Origin: Imbricaverruca yamaguchii | Lineage: Eukaryota > Arthropoda > Thecostraca > Neoverrucidae | Assembly: GCA_034440575.1 (NCBI GenBank) | Contig: JAOTOL010001545.1 | Span: 124,001-188,000 of the forward strand | Length of the DNA: 64,000 nt | Reading direction: 5' to 3' | In this document: positions 59,286-64,000 of the stretch, piece by piece | Numbering within the stretch: the stretch's first letter is position 1 | Layout: each line of letters opens with the position of its first letter | Made by a program: the position numbers and the translations under genes | The notes under the pieces: model-generated | What the model was told of the DNA's origin: nothing | What the model saw: only the letters and a program-made list of their open reading frames with translations | Database searches by the model: none

Positions 59286-59684
59286 GGCGGGTAGCTAGGA
59301 TCATTGCCACGGGGCGAGTCGTCCTCCAGCAGCACACCCTCGGAGCAGCAGTTTGTATCTGACAGTGGCCGTCCACCGGGATTGAAAAAAAGTACTTTCG
59401 TAGAATATTTGGCATGCAGGACAATTTCTTCTCCAGAAAATTATCCTGCATTTTTTTTACATTTGGAGGTTGATAGTGCTGTTTGCCAGTCAGCTGCAAT
59501 GTAATGAAGTCCTCAAGATTCACTCAGTGCAGCCTGCGATTCTGATGCCACAGGCTTGAAGAAAAACATCCCGTCCATATTATATCAGCCCCAAATGTTC
59601 TCCTCCACATTCAGAATTACAAAGCGCAAGCCCATCCCTGCCCTCTAGGGATTTGTTGAGGTACTCGAGCAGCAGCTGGGTGGC
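59286..59684. other. no feature recognised
   Basis: Unique sequence, nothing supported. Confidence 0.4.
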
Positions 59685-59992
59685 CGGACCCCGGTAACCG
59701 CGCCCCGATGGCCGGACCTCGGCGGTCAGACCTCGATGGCCGGACCTCTCTGACCGGACCTCGATGGCCGGACTTCGGTGGCCGGACCTCGATGACCGGA
59801 CCCCAGTGACCGGACCTCGATGGCCGGACCTCGATGGCCGGACCTCTCTGACCGGACCCCGATGACCGGACCTCTCTGACCGGACCTCGGTGGCCGGACC
59901 CCGATGACCGGACCTCTCTGACCGGACCTCTCTGACCGGACCCCGATGACCGGACCTCGGTGACCGGACCCCAGTAACCGGACATCGGTGAC
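59685..59992. repeat. 14-bp minisatellite, about 21 copies
   Basis: Units TGGCCGGACCTCGA, TGACCGGACCTCTC and TGACCGGACCCCGA alternate. Variant order suggests 28- and 42-bp higher-order blocks. The array is open in two minus-strand frames. Confidence 0.95.
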
Positions 59993-61018
<1,026 letters not shown>

Positions 61019-61767
61019 AGGATATATGGAGCATATGAGGATACAAAGATAGAGCTTGAGGGGCATATTTTGGTATGTGTGTACCTTCTTGGTGTGATGC
61101 AGCCGACATAATTACTTGTTTATATGGAAAGCCGCTAGCCTTCAGCCACTACTCTTAGCACCAGTGGCGCTGCTCCAGAAAGAAACAAAACCAAAATGGT
61201 GGGAGGCTTGTTTGGATGGAGTGTAATTATTTAACAAAGTTTGCGCTGTTTGCCGCAGTGGTTGTGTTTTGTTCCGAACTAAGTCTATTGTGTACGCGGC
61301 GCAATCTGAACTTCAAGCGAAGAACATCCAAGAGGTCTGTTCTCTTATGAGTTTGTGTTGTCTGCGAACGAAGGTTGCCAGGTCAGGGAGACATGCTCAT
61401 TCCTTAGCACTGGTGCTTCTCGGATGGTGGTTTAGCTTACCGTCTGATGATCTGTCGTTTGAAGACAAGCTAACAACTGCCAGTGGACAGGACCACCACC
61501 AGTTAACAGGACCACCGCCCAAGAGTCACGTGGAGTGTTGGCTTTATTAAAGCGTGGAGCTTTTTTTCCGCGAATGGTATATTTGATATGTGGATTGAGC
61601 GATCTATGTGGCGTACGCTTGTGCGCCTCAACAGCGACCCGTGCGTTACTGTCGATTTCTTCAAGTGCCACTGTTTCGTCTCCGTCCAGCCGCGGTGGGA
61701 CGCGTCGCCCAGTTACTGTGACGCCTTTCACACTGGCCGCCAGAACCGTTTCCGACCCACTGTCTGT
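61019..61767. other. no feature recognised
   Basis: Unique sequence. A 93-codon plus frame (61269-61550) overlaps a minus frame and is unrecognised. Confidence 0.4.
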
Positions 61768-61976
61768 GCACCCTTCTGGGGCGGGGGTGGCCGAGTGGTT
61801 AAGGTGTCGGGCTATGGGTACCAAAGGTCCCGGGTTCGACACTAGCGCCACTCAGGACATTTCCCAATACCGCGGCCCACCGGCGAAACAGTGTGGGCGG
61901 CGCCATTAGCCGTGAATGTGCAATGTGCATTAAGTGTGTCGTGAACCACCCAATAAACAAACAAAAGCACCCTTCT
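61768..61976 (+). mobile_element. full-length S1 SINE with 10-bp TSD
   Basis: The element 61778-61966 has the A box TGGCCGAGTGG, B box GGGTTCGACAC, the S1 body (GGACATTTCCCAATACCGCG, AAACAGTGTGGGCGGCGCC) and a CAATAAACAAACAAAA tail. GCACCCTTCT flanks it at 61768-61777 and 61967-61976. A local duplication of AATGTGC lies near 61914-61928. It is about 95 percent alike to the copy at 4941-5131 by eye, so both inserted fairly recently. Confidence 0.93.
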
Positions 61977-62077
61977 CACGTGATTCGTGCCGCCCACGGT
62001 GTGACCCTCCCCCCCTCATCAGCATCTCACGGCCGCGCGGCCGGCAGGCGAGATCTGGGCGGGTCACGTGACGGCCG

Positions 62078-62182
62078 GTGTGACGTCATCGTTTGTCGGC
62101 CGCACGACTGGAGTGACGTCATCGTTTGTCGGCCGCACGACTGGGGTGACGTCATCGTTTGTCGGCCGCACGACTGGGGTGA
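62078..62182. promoter_or_regulatory. tandem array of CRE sites, 33-bp period
   Basis: Three copies of TGACGTCATCGTTTGTCGGC plus CGCACGACTGGGG place perfect CRE palindromes (TGACGTCA) at 62081-62088, 62114-62121 and 62147-62154, followed by a mutated TGACGCGG at 62180. CREB/ATF factors bind this site. Whether the array is functional or a young minisatellite is not decided by sequence. Confidence 0.6.
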
Positions 62183-62809
62183 CGCGGTCGACTGCACGGG
62201 GTGCACGCCGGCCGGATCTTGGCCGGGTGACTCAGCGTATGACGCCAGTGCCACCTCACCGCCAGTCGGCGAGGTCAGCTTCGCCCGGCACTGGCATGTC
62301 GCGCGAGCAGCCGCATCTCGTTCGACCGCGCGCCGGACACCGGCTCCCGAAAAGTCGGCAGACGACCACGAAGTCCACAGCTCACAGCTCCGCGCCTTTG
62401 CTTTCGCAGCCACCAGCCAATATGACAGACAAAGAATTATGGTCCGTGAAGCATACCGCCCCCCCCCCTTCTGTTTCATTGGGCGTGTGGAGTTTCGGAG
62501 ATCTGATATTTGTATCAGATCGTAGCATGGCCGTTGAGAGGCTTTTTTTCTCGGCCAACGTCGTAAAGTATGCGTTTTTTTCTTACTGTGTCAAATCACT
62601 CACCGTCGCAAATCCATCATGGCATTCTCCTCCACGCAGGGCTGGATTTATATCTTGGTATTCTGCACGTGGAGTGGAAACACTTTGGCAAATAAATTCG
62701 TGATAATAATTTTGCTACTTTTGTGGTACCGTAAATTCCTTCTGATACTTCCCAAAGGGGTTGGAACATATTATCCACGAGTAGTAAATCTAGTAATTGT
62801 CCAGCAGCA
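62183..62809. other. no gene recognised; GC-rich then AT-rich
   Basis: The first 220 bp are GC-rich and open in both strands, the rest is unique AT-rich DNA. No recognised product. Confidence 0.35.
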
Positions 62810-63230
62810 TCATTCAACCATCGAGCAACCCCCAGCGCCATCCGTCCACCGTCCACCGCCCACCTATCCACCCACACAGCTGCGTCGTCCAGCCATCGTC
62901 AGCTTATCCGCCCACACAGCTCACAACGCCGTCCAGCCACCGTCAGCTTAACCACCCGCACAGCTCACAACGCCGTCCAGCCACCGTCAGCTTATCCACC
63001 CGCACAGCTCACAACGCCGTCCAGCCACCGTCAGCCTATCAACCCACACAGCTCACAACGTCGTCCAGCCACCGTCAGCTTATCCACCCACACAACTGTG
63101 CCGTCCAGCCACCGTCAGCCTATCCGCCCACACAGCTCACAACGTCGTCCAGCCACCGTCAGCTTATCCACCCGCACAGCTCACAACTGTGCCGTCCAGC
63201 CACCGTCAGCCTATCCACCCACACAGCTCT
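62810..63230. repeat. ~47-bp minisatellite
   Basis: About nine copies built from CCGTCCAGCCACCGTCAGCT, TATCCACCC and CACAGCTCACAACG, with several partial copies. Confidence 0.93.
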
Positions 63231-63345
63231 CAGCACAGCTCCCAGCTCAGTTCTCAGCGCAGCTCTCGGCTCAGCTCTTAGCGCAGTCCCAGTGCAGCTC
63301 CCAGCGCAGCTCCCAGAGCAGCTCTCAGCGCAGCTCCCAGGGCAG
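63231..63345. repeat. CAGCTC(C/T)CAG(C/A)G-rich short tandem repeat
   Basis: Words CAGCTCCCAGCGCAGCTCTC repeat on a 15-18 bp rhythm next to the previous array. Confidence 0.85.
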
Positions 63346-63790
63346 CTCCCAGCGCCGGCCGGCCGCCGTCACCCTATCCACCCACACAGCTGCCCGCGCC
63401 GGCCGCCGTCATCACAACAACACCACCCACAACCTGACGGCAGCGCCCGGCGGCGGCGGTGACCGCCGCGCGCCCCGATGTTTCCGCGCGGCGTGGTTGC
63501 CCAGTGGGCGGTGTCAGTGTCGTCCGGGCCCGGAAGACCCGCAGCCGTCGGCGGCCGTCGCGACTCGCCGATCGCTGCCGGCTCGGCGGCGAGGCGCCAT
63601 CTCGAGCCGAGGCGAGTCGAGCCGGGCGGCCGCCTCGCAGAGGCGGAGCCGAGACGGCTGGCCGACAGAGGGGCGCGGGCGTTGAGCGGCGAGCGACCGC
63701 TACGACGACGAGCGCCGGCCTCGTCCATCGGCTGGCAGCTGTTCAGTCGGAACGGCCGCGTGTTTCGACGACCGATTTAACGCCCCGGGG
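63346..63790. promoter_or_regulatory. CpG island near the right edge
   Basis: Very GC-rich sequence with dense CpG and open frames of 100-195 codons on the plus strand and 119 on the minus strand. None was recognised. It is the best location in the right part for a promoter or first exon, but the gene body would lie outside the window or be unrecognised. Confidence 0.35.
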
Positions 63791-64000
63791 CGTGCGCTCG
63801 TCACCCCATCTGGCGCAAGACTTGCTCCAATTGACTGCACGGTCATCAGGTCCCGATCGGGTTGCTCGAGTGATGAGAGAGAGAGAGAGAGAGCCGATCA
63901 GCTTCGCTTTGGGCTTAGTGTGGGCCCCATGAACTGTTGTAGTATGTGCGGTGTTCCAATGTGGGCTCCATGGCCTGCAGCCTGTGCGTGACTCGGAATG
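63791..64000. other. no feature recognised
   Basis: Unique sequence with a short GA run at 63874-63893. Confidence 0.4.

Overview
The window looks like nuclear DNA of a multicellular animal, probably a marine invertebrate. The evidence is long di- and tetranucleotide tracts, about two dozen minisatellite arrays, tRNA-derived SINEs with target-site duplications, a Penelope-like retroelement remnant, CpG-rich islands, and the lack of any long conserved ORF. Mollusc or another spiralian is only a guess from the SINE style; nothing here fixes the taxon. No intact conserved host gene could be recognised. Most open frames are translations of tandem repeats or of the strand opposite a repeat.

Layout. 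1-9 kb: non-repetitive DNA with TG/AT tracts, a full-length SINE on the minus strand (4941-5131), and 31-, 27- and 33-bp minisatellites. 9.4-19 kb: a (CA)n tract, one copy of a dispersed repeat with a GGATCC-type end, a MITE-like element, minisatellites of 29, 33, 47, 39, 46 and 20 bp, and a weak coding-like patch near 17.5 kb. 19.2-19.7 kb: the GIY-YIG endonuclease end of a decayed Penelope-like element. 21.4-28 kb: more minisatellites, a tRNA-Lys-like SINE, copy A of a ~1-kb dispersed repeat, a hammerhead-like motif, and an AGTG tract. 28.8-31.8 kb: copy B of the same repeat in inverse orientation, split by a 1.6-kb foldback element flanked by GTGCAAT. 32.5-35.5 kb: a 3-kb array of a 51-bp unit. 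38-51 kb: further arrays, four SINE-type insertions, and one candidate promoter plus small two-exon gene at 43.0-43.6 kb. 51-64 kb: more SINEs, a degenerate array, a CpG island with a consensus splice donor (56.7-57.3 kb), a 35-bp array, a (GA)n tract, a full-length SINE, a triple tandem CRE array, and a second CpG island at the right edge.

The most informative content is the mobile DNA. One SINE family has four copies here, each with a flanking duplication. Three other SINEs have different tRNA-like heads but share one central/3' motif. A long-inverted-repeat element sits inside a repeat whose uninterrupted copy lies 4 kb away. By eye, tandem arrays make up roughly a fifth of the window. Unit lengths, copy numbers and element limits were counted by hand and may be off by a few bases.
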